Assembly (NCBI RefSeq): GCF_008107725.1
Contig: NZ_VIRN01000083.1
Span: 156,968 to 220,967, forward strand
From: Marinobacter sp. BW6
GTDB taxonomy: Bacteria > Pseudomonadota > Gammaproteobacteria > Pseudomonadales > Oleiphilaceae
Reading direction: 5' to 3'
Length of the DNA: 64,000 nucleotides
Position numbers and translations under genes: made by a program. Positions 34,874 through 42,821 of this stretch are shown here, one piece after another. The notes under the pieces are model-generated. The model made no database searches. It was not told where the DNA came from and saw only the letters and a program-made list of their open reading frames with translations. Position 1 is the stretch's first letter. The number at the start of each line of letters is the position of its first letter.

Positions 34874-36229
34874 TCAATCACATTCCCGCTCTACAACCAG
34901 CCGCCAACCGGCGGCATGGGCGCCTCCCGAGTATTGTTCAGAACACCATAAATCGCCAATGGCAATGAGCTCGACTGCCTCCCCGGAACCGGCGAAAACC
35001 AGCGGCAGACGGGCCCTCTCCCAGGGAGGAACGGCCAGTTCCTGGAACCATTTCTTGAGTGATTTTGACTGGCCCTCGGGATGAAAACGGACCCGCTCCC
35101 CGCCCTGCCTCGTAGATATCCGTATTGGCGGCAACGGCCTTTCCGGGGTAACGACAGGTTCCAGCCTGAGGAACCACTCGCCAAAGTACAGACCAGGACC
35201 CGGCTCCAGAGCAATCGGAACCTCCGACAACGGCAAGCGGTCGGGAACCAGGTATACATCGCCCTGGTAACGACGCAGACTGAAGCCATCGGACCTGAAC
35301 TCGGGCTCCCGGTCCTCCCCTGCAAAAAGCAGGTCCTGTATGACCTGCTGCCAGTCGCCAATGGTGGGCGCATGAAACCCTCGCTCCCGGACCCACCAAC
35401 GAATCAGATTTTTCTGCTCCGTCAGAGACAGGGTTTTCAGGCCAGCCACGGGCAGGCGGTCCTGGTCGCCGCCGACAGCCTGCCACTGCAAAGCGGCCAG
35501 CTTGCGGTTCAGCGCTTCGCTCTCGGCACAGGACTCCGCCGTGTGGCGCAGCCTGCGATTCAGGCCCGGCCAGCGTTCCCGCAACGGCGGTAGCACACTG
35601 TGACGCAGAAAATTCCGGTCGAATCGTTGGTCGATATTGCTGGGATCATCAACCCATGACAGGCCAGCCGATCTGGCCCAGCGCTCAAGCTCATCCCTCT
35701 CAAAGCCTAGCAGGGGCCGGACAAGAATCGCGGGGCCCAGCGCGCGACTAGCCGGCATGCCCGCTAGTCCCGCCACACCACTGCCCCTGAGCATCCGGAA
35801 CAGAACCGTTTCCGCCTGATCATCACCATGGTGAGCCATCAAGAGCAGATCTCCGCGCTGCACCAGTGACTCGAATGATGAATACCGCGCCTTGCGGGCC
35901 GCCTCTTCGATGCCACCAGCCACGCCGAAATCATCCCCTGCGGCAACGGTCACCCGCTCAACCACGAGCGGAACACCCAGACGCTCACATTCATCGCGAC
36001 AGAACGACTCGGTATCCGATGCATTGAATTGAAGCTGATGATTGATATGGATCGCCCGGACAGCTCCGGAACGACCATGGCAGTGGACTGCCAGGTGCAA
36101 TAGCAGGGTGGAATCTAGGCCGCCGCTCAGTGCGACCCAAAGACGGGTGTGATCAGGGAGTTCTCTGACCGGGGCACACAGGGCCTCCGGCCAGTTGAAT
36201 CCGGAGCCGGGCTCAGCGCCCGGTGTCAT
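34874..36229 (-). CDS. tilS: tRNA(Ile)-lysidine synthase
   Basis: Modifies C34 of tRNA-Ile(CAU) to lysidine so that it reads AUA. 451 residues. The PP-loop ATPase motif VALSGGLDSTLLLHLA is near residue 35, and the family block LMAHHGDDQAETVLFRMLRGSG near residue 135. The TilS substrate-binding and C-terminal domains follow, ending RARLPLVFAGSGEAVELIAIGDLWCS. Its ATG lies inside accA, overlapping the accA stop region by 17 bases in another frame, which implies coupled translation. Confidence 0.95.
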   Translation of the reverse strand: MTPGAEPGSGFNWPEALCAPVRELPDHTRLWVALSGGLDSTLLLHLAVHCHGRSGAVRAIHINHQLQFNASDTESFCRDECERLGVPLVVERVTVAAGDDFGVAGGIEEAARKARYSSFESLVQRGDLLLMAHHGDDQAETVLFRMLRGSGVAGLAGMPASRALGPAILVRPLLGFERDELERWARSAGLSWVDDPSNIDQRFDRNFLRHSVLPPLRERWPGLNRRLRHTAESCAESEALNRKLAALQWQAVGGDQDRLPVAGLKTLSLTEQKNLIRWWVRERGFHAPTIGDWQQVIQDLLFAGEDREPEFRSDGFSLRRYQGDVYLVPDRLPLSEVPIALEPGPGLYFGEWFLRLEPVVTPERPLPPIRISTRQGGERVRFHPEGQSKSLKKWFQELAVPPWERARLPLVFAGSGEAVELIAIGDLWCSEQYSGGAHAAGWRLVVERECD

Positions 36230-37166
36230 AGCGGGTCAGCCGCTCATAACGGCGGGATACCAGCTCATCCAGTGGCAGGCGGCTGAGTTCAGCGACACCT
36301 TTTGCCAGAACCTCCTTGAGGGATTCCGACATTTTTTCGGGGTTGCGGTGAGCACCGCCGAGGGGCTCGGTCACCACGTTGTCCGCCAGGCCCAGATCTT
36401 TCAGCCGATCAGCGGTGACACCCATGGCTTCCGCGGCCTGTGCGGCGTATTCGGCACTCTTCCACAGGATTGAGGCACAGCCTTCAGGAGAAATAACCGC
36501 GTAGGTGGAGTACTGAAGCATGTTCAGCTGGTCACAGACTCCGATGGCCAGCGCGCCACCGGAACCACCTTCACCGATTACAGTGGAAATAATGGGCGTT
36601 TTAAGACGGGACATAACAGCCAGGTTGAATGCAATTGCCTCACTCTGGCCCCGCTCTTCCGCACCAATGCCCGGATAAGCCCCCGGTGTATCGATGAACG
36701 TGAGAATGGGCATCTTGAACCGCTCGGCCATTTCCATCAGCCGCAGGGCCTTGCGATACCCTTCCGGGCGCGGCATACCGAAGTTACGCTTGACCTTGTC
36801 CCGCACTTCCCGGCCCTTCTGATGACCAATCACCATGACCGGTTTGTCGTCCAGTCGGGCAGTACCCCCTACGATCGCCAGATCGTCTGCATAACGGCGG
36901 TCACCGTGCAGTTCATCGAAATCCTCAAACATGGATTCGATGTAGTCCAGGGTGTAGGGCCTGCGGGGATGGCGGGCCAGTCGGGCAACGTCCCAGGGCT
37001 TGAGATCGGAGAAAATGCTCTCGGTGAGGCTGACGCTCTTTTTCTTCAGCCGGGTGATCTCGTCGGTGATGTTGATGTCGGTGTCATTGCCAACCATCCG
37101 AAGCTCTTCAATCTTGGCTTCCAGGTCGGCGATTGGCTGTTCGAAATCCAGATAGTTAGGGTTCAT
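36213..37166 (-). CDS. accA: Acetyl-CoA carboxylase carboxyltransferase subunit alpha
   Basis: With AccD forms the transcarboxylase that makes malonyl-CoA. 317 residues. It starts NYLDFEQPIADLEAKIEELR and has HPRRPYTLDYI, ELHGDRRYADDLAIVGG, FIDTPGAYPGIGAEERGQSEAI and EGGSGGALAIGVCDQLNML, the CoA-binding and oxyanion region. It follows dnaE by 140 bases; the 17-base overlap with tilS downstream is unusual. Confidence 0.97.
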   Translation of the reverse strand: MNPNYLDFEQPIADLEAKIEELRMVGNDTDINITDEITRLKKKSVSLTESIFSDLKPWDVARLARHPRRPYTLDYIESMFEDFDELHGDRRYADDLAIVGGTARLDDKPVMVIGHQKGREVRDKVKRNFGMPRPEGYRKALRLMEMAERFKMPILTFIDTPGAYPGIGAEERGQSEAIAFNLAVMSRLKTPIISTVIGEGGSGGALAIGVCDQLNMLQYSTYAVISPEGCASILWKSAEYAAQAAEAMGVTADRLKDLGLADNVVTEPLGGAHRNPEKMSESLKEVLAKGVAELSRLPLDELVSRRYERLTRYDTGR

Positions 37167-37306
37167 GATGTTCCATCATTTTTTGCCAGGCGGGAAAATG
37201 CTCCGCCAAACCAGAATTTGACACAAAGATAGCAGCGCCCGGTCAGTGGCTAAAGCGGACATTGGTATGAGTCCGCTATCTGACAAACTTTTAATTTTCA
37301 GCTTAC

Positions 37307-40300
37307 TCAATCATAGACCAGTTCTACCGACTGGTCGCCTACCAAGTAACGGAGCTCCAGCAACAGGTTGTCATCCGGCTGCACTCGCCAGGATTCACCC
37401 AGTTCGATCCGGGTGGACGCCTCGGAGCTGCTGTACTCAATCCAGACCGGGCTGCCATCACACCGGAACGGCCTCAGGGTGGTATCCAGTTTCTCAAGCA
37501 GTCCGTTCTGCAGCTGATCGGCATGCAGGTTGAGCTTCAACCCACGGCTGAACTGCTGGCGAGCGCTCGCGACATCCATCACCGAGCTCACCCGCATCTT
37601 CATCTGGCCGGAATAGTCGTCGTGACTGACCTGCCCTTCCACGACAATCACCTGATCTGACTGCAACAGTTCCCGGTTCTCAAAGAAGGCTTCCGAGAAC
37701 AGGGTCGCCTCTATCCGCGCACTCCTGTCGTCCAGGGTGATGAAACACATGGTGGAGCCGGTTCGGGTTTTCATGGTGCGCTGTGCAACCACCAACCCGG
37801 CGACCCGCTGGGGCGACTTGTTCGGCTTCAGATCGGCAATGGAAGACCGGACAAACCGACGGACCTCTTTCTCGTATTCATCAAACGGGTGGCCGGTGAG
37901 ATAAAGCCCCAGGGTGTCTTTCTCACCCTTCAGACGCTGCTTTTCAGGCCACTCCCGCACACCGGCCACGTCCTCGTAAGGGTCGCCACCATCGCCGGCT
38001 TCAAGCATCTCACCGAACATATCCATCATGCCAACGGACTCGTTCCGGGATTGCTGGCCGGCCTGTTGAACGGCCTTATCGATACTGGCCATCAACTGAG
38101 CCCGGCTGGCGCCAAGCTTATCCATGGCGCCGCACCGGATCAGCGCTTCCATGGCGCGCTTGTTGACCTTTTTAAGGTCAATGCGTCGGCAAAAATCGAA
38201 TATATCCTGATAGGGCTCGCCATCACCACGCCCTTCGACGATGCTCTGGATCGGGCCCTCACCCAGGCCCTTGATGGCCCCCAGGCCATAGACAATCTGA
38301 CCCTCGTCGTTAACGGTAAAGGTGTATTCCGAACGACTGACGTCAGGCACCAGAAGATCAAGCTTCATGTTCCGGCACTCTTCCACCAGCGTGACCACCT
38401 TGTCGGTGTTCTGCATATCGGCGGTCAGTACCGCGGCCATGAATTCCGCCGGGTAGTGGGCTTTCAGCCAGAGGGTCTGGTAGGAAACGAGCGCATAGGC
38501 GGCCGAGTGGGATTTGTTGAAGCCGTAGCCGGCAAACTTCTCCACCAGGTCAAAGATGTTTTCGGCCAGGGTCGTGTTGATCCCGTTCTGCTCACAGCCA
38601 TCCAGGAAAAACTGCTTCTGCTTGGCCATTTCTTCAGGTTTTTTCTTGCCCATGGCCCGGCGCAACATATCAGCGTTACCGAGGCTATAACCCGCCATCA
38701 CCTGGGCGATCTGCATGACCTGTTCCTGGTACAGGATAACCCCGTAGGTGGGCTCCAGGACCGGCTTGAGGCCTTCGTACTGGTAATCCGGATGCGGGAA
38801 GGACATCGGCTGGCGACCGTGCTTCCGGTCGATAAAGTCATCCACCATGCCCGATTGCAGCGGCCCCGGTCGGAACAAGGCCACGAGGGCGATCATGTCT
38901 TCGAGGGAGTCCGGCTGGAGACGGCGAATCAGGTCTTTCATGCCCCGGGATTCCAGCTGGAAGACCGCCGTGGTTTCCGCTTTCTTGAGCATGTCGAACG
39001 AGGGCACGTCATCCAGCGGAATCTCGTTGATGTCGAGCGGCCGCATGCCCTTGTTTTCCCGGCGCGGATTGATCATGTTGAGCGCCCACTTGATGATCGT
39101 GAGCGTCCGCAGGCCCAGGAAGTCGAACTTCACCAGCCCGGCGTCTTCCACGTCGCCCTTGTCGAACTGGGTCACCAGGCTGCCGCCCTCATCGTCGCAG
39201 TACAGCGGCGAAAAATCGGTGATCTTGGTAGGCGCGATCACCACGCCACCGGCGTGCTTACCGGCGTTCCGGCACACACCCTCCAGCTTCAGGGCCATTT
39301 CCCAGATTTCCTGGGCTTCCTCGTCGTTCTCGAGAAATTCGACCAGTTGGGGCTCCTGCTCCAGGGCTTTCTCCAGGGTCATACCTGGTTCGAAGGGGAT
39401 CATCTTGGAGAGCTTGTCGGCGAGGCCGTAGGATTTGCCCTGCACCCGGGCAACGTCGCGCACAACCGCCTTCGCGGCCATGGTACCGAAGGTAATGATC
39501 TGCGACACCGCCTCTCGACCGTACTTCTGGGCGGTGTATTCAATCACCCGATCCCGACCTTCCATACAGAAGTCGACGTCGAAGTCGGGCATGGAGACCC
39601 GTTCCGGGTTCAGAAACCGCTCGAACAGCAGGTCGTATTCCAGGGGATCCAGATCGGTAATCAACTGGGCGTAGGCCACCAGCGAGCCGGCACCGGAGCC
39701 CCGGCCCGGCCCAACGGGCACACCGTTATTCTTGGCCCACTTGATGAAGTCCATCACGATCAGGAAGTAGCCCGGGAACCCCATCTGGATGATGATGTCC
39801 AGCTCAAAATTCAGGCGCTTGTAGTAGGCCTCGCGCTTGGCATCGTATTCCGGATCGTCCTTGCTGAGGGTCTTGGCCAGCCGCTCTTCCAGACCCTCCT
39901 CGGAGACCTTCCGGAAATAGTCGTCCATGGTCATGCCATCGGGAATCGGGTAATTGGGCAGGAAGTACTCGCCCATCCGAACCTTCACGGAGCAGCGCCG
40001 GGCAATCTCCACGGTGTTCTCGATCGCTTCCGGAATGTCGCTGAACAGCTCGATCATCTCATCGGCGCTGCGCAGATATTGCTGGTCACTGAACCGGCGA
40101 TCACGGCGCGGGTCGTCCAGGGTGCGGCTCTCACCGATACAGACGCGGGCCTCATGGGCTTCAAAGTCGTCCGCTTCCAAAAAGTGGACATCGTTGGTGG
40201 CCACCACCGGAAGCCCCAGCGCCCCGGCCAGCTCAACACTCAGGTGCAGACAGTCCTCGTCACCGGGACGACCCGTGCGCTGTAACTCCAGGTAGTAGCT

Positions 40301-40789
40301 GTCCGGATACAAATCCATCCAGTAACGGGCGCGCTCGCGGGCCAGTTCCGGCTTGCCCGCCATCAGAGCCTTGCCCACATCACCCATCCTGGAACCGGAG
40401 AGCGCAATCAGACCGTTCGCTCGGGCCTCAAGCCACTTGCGCTGGATAATCGGCTTGCCAAAACGCTGGCCCTCGGTGTAACCCAGGGAAATGATTTCAG
40501 TAAGGTTGAGGTAACCATCGTTATCCCGCGCCAGCAGCGTGAGCCGGAACGGGTTCTCGGGCTCGTCCGGGTTTTCCAGCCACAGATCGGCGCCGATAAT
40601 GGGTTTGACGCCCGCACCCATGGCCGCTTTATAGAAACGCACCAGCGAGCACATGTTGGATTGCTCGGTCAGGCCAACGGCCGGCATGCCCAGCTCGGCA
40701 ACGCGGTTGATCAGCGGTTTAACCCTGACCAGCCCATCCACCATGGAGTACTCGGAATGGACACGGAGGTGTACAAAAGTCTGCGACAT
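37307..40789 (-). CDS. dnaE: DNA polymerase III subunit alpha
   Basis: Replicative polymerase catalytic subunit, 1160 residues. The N-terminal PHP domain starts FVHLRVHSEYSMVDGLVRV. The palm has GPGRGSGAGSLVAYAQ and MPDFDVDFCMEGRDRVIEY with the catalytic aspartates. Helix-hairpin-helix and OB-fold regions follow (RVAGLVVAQRTMKTRTGSTM), and a tau-binding C-terminus. A weak AGCGGAC/GTCCGCT hairpin lies in the 140 bases after the stop (near 37255), perhaps its terminator. Confidence 0.98.
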   Translation of the reverse strand: MSQTFVHLRVHSEYSMVDGLVRVKPLINRVAELGMPAVGLTEQSNMCSLVRFYKAAMGAGVKPIIGADLWLENPDEPENPFRLTLLARDNDGYLNLTEIISLGYTEGQRFGKPIIQRKWLEARANGLIALSGSRMGDVGKALMAGKPELARERARYWMDLYPDSYYLELQRTGRPGDEDCLHLSVELAGALGLPVVATNDVHFLEADDFEAHEARVCIGESRTLDDPRRDRRFSDQQYLRSADEMIELFSDIPEAIENTVEIARRCSVKVRMGEYFLPNYPIPDGMTMDDYFRKVSEEGLEERLAKTLSKDDPEYDAKREAYYKRLNFELDIIIQMGFPGYFLIVMDFIKWAKNNGVPVGPGRGSGAGSLVAYAQLITDLDPLEYDLLFERFLNPERVSMPDFDVDFCMEGRDRVIEYTAQKYGREAVSQIITFGTMAAKAVVRDVARVQGKSYGLADKLSKMIPFEPGMTLEKALEQEPQLVEFLENDEEAQEIWEMALKLEGVCRNAGKHAGGVVIAPTKITDFSPLYCDDEGGSLVTQFDKGDVEDAGLVKFDFLGLRTLTIIKWALNMINPRRENKGMRPLDINEIPLDDVPSFDMLKKAETTAVFQLESRGMKDLIRRLQPDSLEDMIALVALFRPGPLQSGMVDDFIDRKHGRQPMSFPHPDYQYEGLKPVLEPTYGVILYQEQVMQIAQVMAGYSLGNADMLRRAMGKKKPEEMAKQKQFFLDGCEQNGINTTLAENIFDLVEKFAGYGFNKSHSAAYALVSYQTLWLKAHYPAEFMAAVLTADMQNTDKVVTLVEECRNMKLDLLVPDVSRSEYTFTVNDEGQIVYGLGAIKGLGEGPIQSIVEGRGDGEPYQDIFDFCRRIDLKKVNKRAMEALIRCGAMDKLGASRAQLMASIDKAVQQAGQQSRNESVGMMDMFGEMLEAGDGGDPYEDVAGVREWPEKQRLKGEKDTLGLYLTGHPFDEYEKEVRRFVRSSIADLKPNKSPQRVAGLVVAQRTMKTRTGSTMCFITLDDRSARIEATLFSEAFFENRELLQSDQVIVVEGQVSHDDYSGQMKMRVSSVMDVASARQQFSRGLKLNLHADQLQNGLLEKLDTTLRPFRCDGSPVWIEYSSSEASTRIELGESWRVQPDDNLLLELRYLVGDQSVELVYD

Positions 40790-40834
40790 AACGTCAGGTT
40801 ATTCCTGCTGTAAAATTCAGTTAGGGCAGCGGTC

Positions 40835-41338
40835 TCAGCCGCCGATCACGGCCCGGAGTTCTTCTTCGGTCTGGGGACCAAAACGGGTTTCAACCAGATC
40901 GCCGTCGGGGTTGACCAGGAACGTGGCCGGCAGCGCGACCGGTAATTTCCAGCCGAACCCCGGCCCGGGATCGTCCGCCAGCATGGTGAATTCGATACCC
41001 ATTCGCTCACCGAGCTCCACCAGGGCATCGCCCCGCACGCCATCAAAATTGACGCCGAGTACGGTGATGTCGGGCGCCTTGTCCAGCTCATTCAACTCGG
41101 GAATTTCCTCAAGGCACGGCTTGCACCATTCCGCCCAGTAGTTAACCAGCACCCATTGACCACGCATGGTGTTCCAGTTCAGTTTTGTCCCCTCGGCCCT
41201 CTCGAGTTCGATTTTCTCACAACCTGCCATCGCCAGAACAAGCAGCAGAACACCGACCAGATGAAGGCGGGAGCGACCACGAACAGAATCAGGGTACTGC
41301 ACTGGAAAACCTCCTGTTAGACTACCGGCCACAGACAT
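40835..41338 (-). CDS. TlpA/ResA-like thiol-disulfide lipoprotein
   Basis: 167 residues. A basic N-terminus and hydrophobic segment end in the lipobox LAMAGC near residue 40, so the protein is probably lipid-anchored and periplasmic. The thioredoxin fold follows with the active site NYWAEWCKPCLEEIPEL (WCKPC) and the cis-proline region VALPATFLVNPDGD. Members reduce or isomerise disulfides, for example in cytochrome maturation. The ATG at 41338 has GGAG 8 bases upstream; an ATG four codons earlier is weaker. Divergent from arsC across only 32 bases. Confidence 0.85.
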   Translation of the reverse strand: MSVAGSLTGGFPVQYPDSVRGRSRLHLVGVLLLVLAMAGCEKIELERAEGTKLNWNTMRGQWVLVNYWAEWCKPCLEEIPELNELDKAPDITVLGVNFDGVRGDALVELGERMGIEFTMLADDPGPGFGWKLPVALPATFLVNPDGDLVETRFGPQTEEELRAVIGG

Positions 41339-41370
41339 CGTGGACTCCATTCAGACAATCAGGCACGAAG

Positions 41371-41724
41371 ATGACAGAACCAACCCGGATTTTCCACAAC
41401 CCGCGCTGCTCGAAATCCCGCCAAACCCTTGAACTGCTTACCGAACGGGGCATTGAGCCAGAGATTATACGCTACCTGGAAACACCACCGACAGAGCAGG
41501 AGCTAAAGGATATTCTCAGCGCCCTGAATCTGCACCCCCGTGAACTGATGCGGACCAAGGAAAAAGAGTATAAAGAACAGGGCCTGAACAACCCGGACCT
41601 CAGCGATGAGCAGTTAATCGCAGCCATGACAGCGACACCGAAACTGATTGAACGGCCGATCGTGATCGCCAACGGCAAAGCAGCCCTTGGTCGCCCACCG
41701 GAAAACGTTCTTTCGATTCTTTAA
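41371..41724 (+). CDS. arsC: Arsenate reductase (glutaredoxin-type, ArsC/YfgD family)
   Basis: 117 residues. The single catalytic Cys lies in RIFHNPRCSKSRQTLELL, typical of the glutaredoxin-coupled ArsC class; LMRTKEKEYKEQGL and LIERPIVIANGKAALGRPP are further family blocks. No arsB, arsR or acr3 gene is nearby, so this is probably the housekeeping YfgD-like member, and activity on arsenate is not certain. The frame is open upstream, but the ATG at 41371 matches the family. It heads arsC-wrbA-DUF2069. Confidence 0.88.
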   Translation: MTEPTRIFHNPRCSKSRQTLELLTERGIEPEIIRYLETPPTEQELKDILSALNLHPRELMRTKEKEYKEQGLNNPDLSDEQLIAAMTATPKLIERPIVIANGKAALGRPPENVLSIL

Positions 41725-41767
41725 GCCCGAAAAACTTCCCCGCGTCAGATCAGAAGGATCGCTGACA

Positions 41768-42373
41768 ATGTCCGAGCAATTGCCGTATATTCTCGTGCTT
41801 TTTTACAGCCGCACCGGCCAGACCGCAGAGCTGGCCAGCCAGATCGGCCGAGGCGTGGCCCGAGTGGAAGGCATTGAAGCCAGGCTGAGGTCGGTACCGC
41901 CGGTTTCCCCGGACACGGAAGCATCGCTGCCCGCAGTGCCGGACTCCGGGGCGCCCTATGCCAGCAAATCCGATCTCGCACATTGTGCCGGACTGGCCAT
42001 CGGCAGCCCCACCCGCTTTGGCAACATGGCGGCGCCTCTGAAGCATTTCCTGGACAGCACGGGCGATCTCTGGCTGGGTGGCACCCTCGAAGGTAAACCC
42101 GCCGGCGCATTTACGTCGACCGGCAGCCTTCATGGCGGACAGGAAACCACACTGATGACCATGATGATGCCGCTTCTGCATCATGGCATGGTGGTCTGCG
42201 GTCTGCCCTACTCCGAGAAGAGCCTTGGAGAAACACAAACCGGTGGCACACCCTATGGCCCGACCCATTGGGCCGGTACCGGTGAGCAACAGCCACTGAG
42301 CACTCACGAGAAAGCGCTGTGCCAGGCCTTTGGCGAACGTCTGGCCCGATTCGCGCTGAAACTCGCTGACTGA
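41768..42373 (+). CDS. wrbA: NAD(P)H:quinone oxidoreductase, WrbA family flavoprotein
   Basis: Flavodoxin-fold FMN enzyme of 201 residues that reduces quinones by two electrons. PYILVLFYSRTGQTAELASQ is the FMN phosphate loop, and GLAIGSPTRFGNMAAPLKHFLDST and FTSTGSLHGGQETTLMTMM are WrbA signatures; YSEKSLGETQTGGTPYGP fits too. ATG 41768 is preferred to an upstream in-frame start. It follows arsC by 43 bases. Confidence 0.92.
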   Translation: MSEQLPYILVLFYSRTGQTAELASQIGRGVARVEGIEARLRSVPPVSPDTEASLPAVPDSGAPYASKSDLAHCAGLAIGSPTRFGNMAAPLKHFLDSTGDLWLGGTLEGKPAGAFTSTGSLHGGQETTLMTMMMPLLHHGMVVCGLPYSEKSLGETQTGGTPYGPTHWAGTGEQQPLSTHEKALCQAFGERLARFALKLAD

Positions 42374-42382
42374 TACAGGCTC

Positions 42383-42399
42383 GGGTACGAAACGTACCC
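42383..42399 (+). terminator. Short hairpin after wrbA
   Basis: GGGTACG-AAA-CGTACCC, a perfect 7-base stem with a 3-base loop, ends 12 bases before a TTTTTA run. The spacing to the T run is too long for a classic terminator; it could be a partial terminator or a processing site before the DUF2069 gene. Confidence 0.35.
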
Positions 42400-42429
42400 T
42401 GATTTACACTTTTTATTCCGGAACACACT

Positions 42430-42801
42430 ATGCTGAACAACCCGAAGGCCCGAACCACTTTGCGGGCAACGATCGCCCTGTATATCGGCGTGCTTGCCAC
42501 CCTTCTGATCACGACCTTCTACCCGGCTCCTGTGGAGGGCGTCTCAATACCGTTGATGCTGGCTGTGAAGCTGATCCCGCTGCTGCCCTTTGCGGTTCCG
42601 GTCTTTCGGGGCCACAATCGGGGCTATATCTGGATGTCGTTCGTGGTGATCTTCTACTTCACCCAGGCCGTCGTGTCCGCCTGGCTGAGTGAAGGCGCTC
42701 CCGGACCGGTCATTCTGACGGTACTGACCTTCCTGTTGTTCACTGTTGCCATGATTCACCTTAAAGTGAACCGACCCGTGGCGGATGGAAATACACCCTG
42801 A
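42430..42801 (+). CDS. DUF2069 domain-containing membrane protein
   Basis: 123 residues with four hydrophobic helices (about 13-31, 37-53, 59-79 and 86-106), matching the small DUF2069 family of inner-membrane proteins. The function is unknown. GHNRGYIWMSFVVIFYFTQAVVSAW is characteristic. In related genomes it commonly follows wrbA, as here. The Lys/Arg pattern suggests both ends face the cytoplasm. Confidence 0.85.
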   Translation: MLNNPKARTTLRATIALYIGVLATLLITTFYPAPVEGVSIPLMLAVKLIPLLPFAVPVFRGHNRGYIWMSFVVIFYFTQAVVSAWLSEGAPGPVILTVLTFLLFTVAMIHLKVNRPVADGNTP

Positions 42802-42821
42802 ATACCTGGACCTGACCTTTT

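Noticed and set aside
37889..40285. A 798-codon plus-strand frame opposite dnaE
   Set aside because: Antisense shadow of dnaE with His/Val/Gly-rich composition and no recognisable domain.
41185..41370. N-terminal extension of arsC back into the TlpA-like gene
   Set aside because: The extra 62 codons are antisense to the TlpA-like gene and not ArsC-like; the family start is MTEPTRIFHNPRCSK at 41371.
41371..41724. Part of an arsenic-resistance island
   Set aside because: No arsR, arsB, acr3 or arsH is adjacent and the neighbours are housekeeping genes, so it looks like the chromosomal YfgD-type gene.
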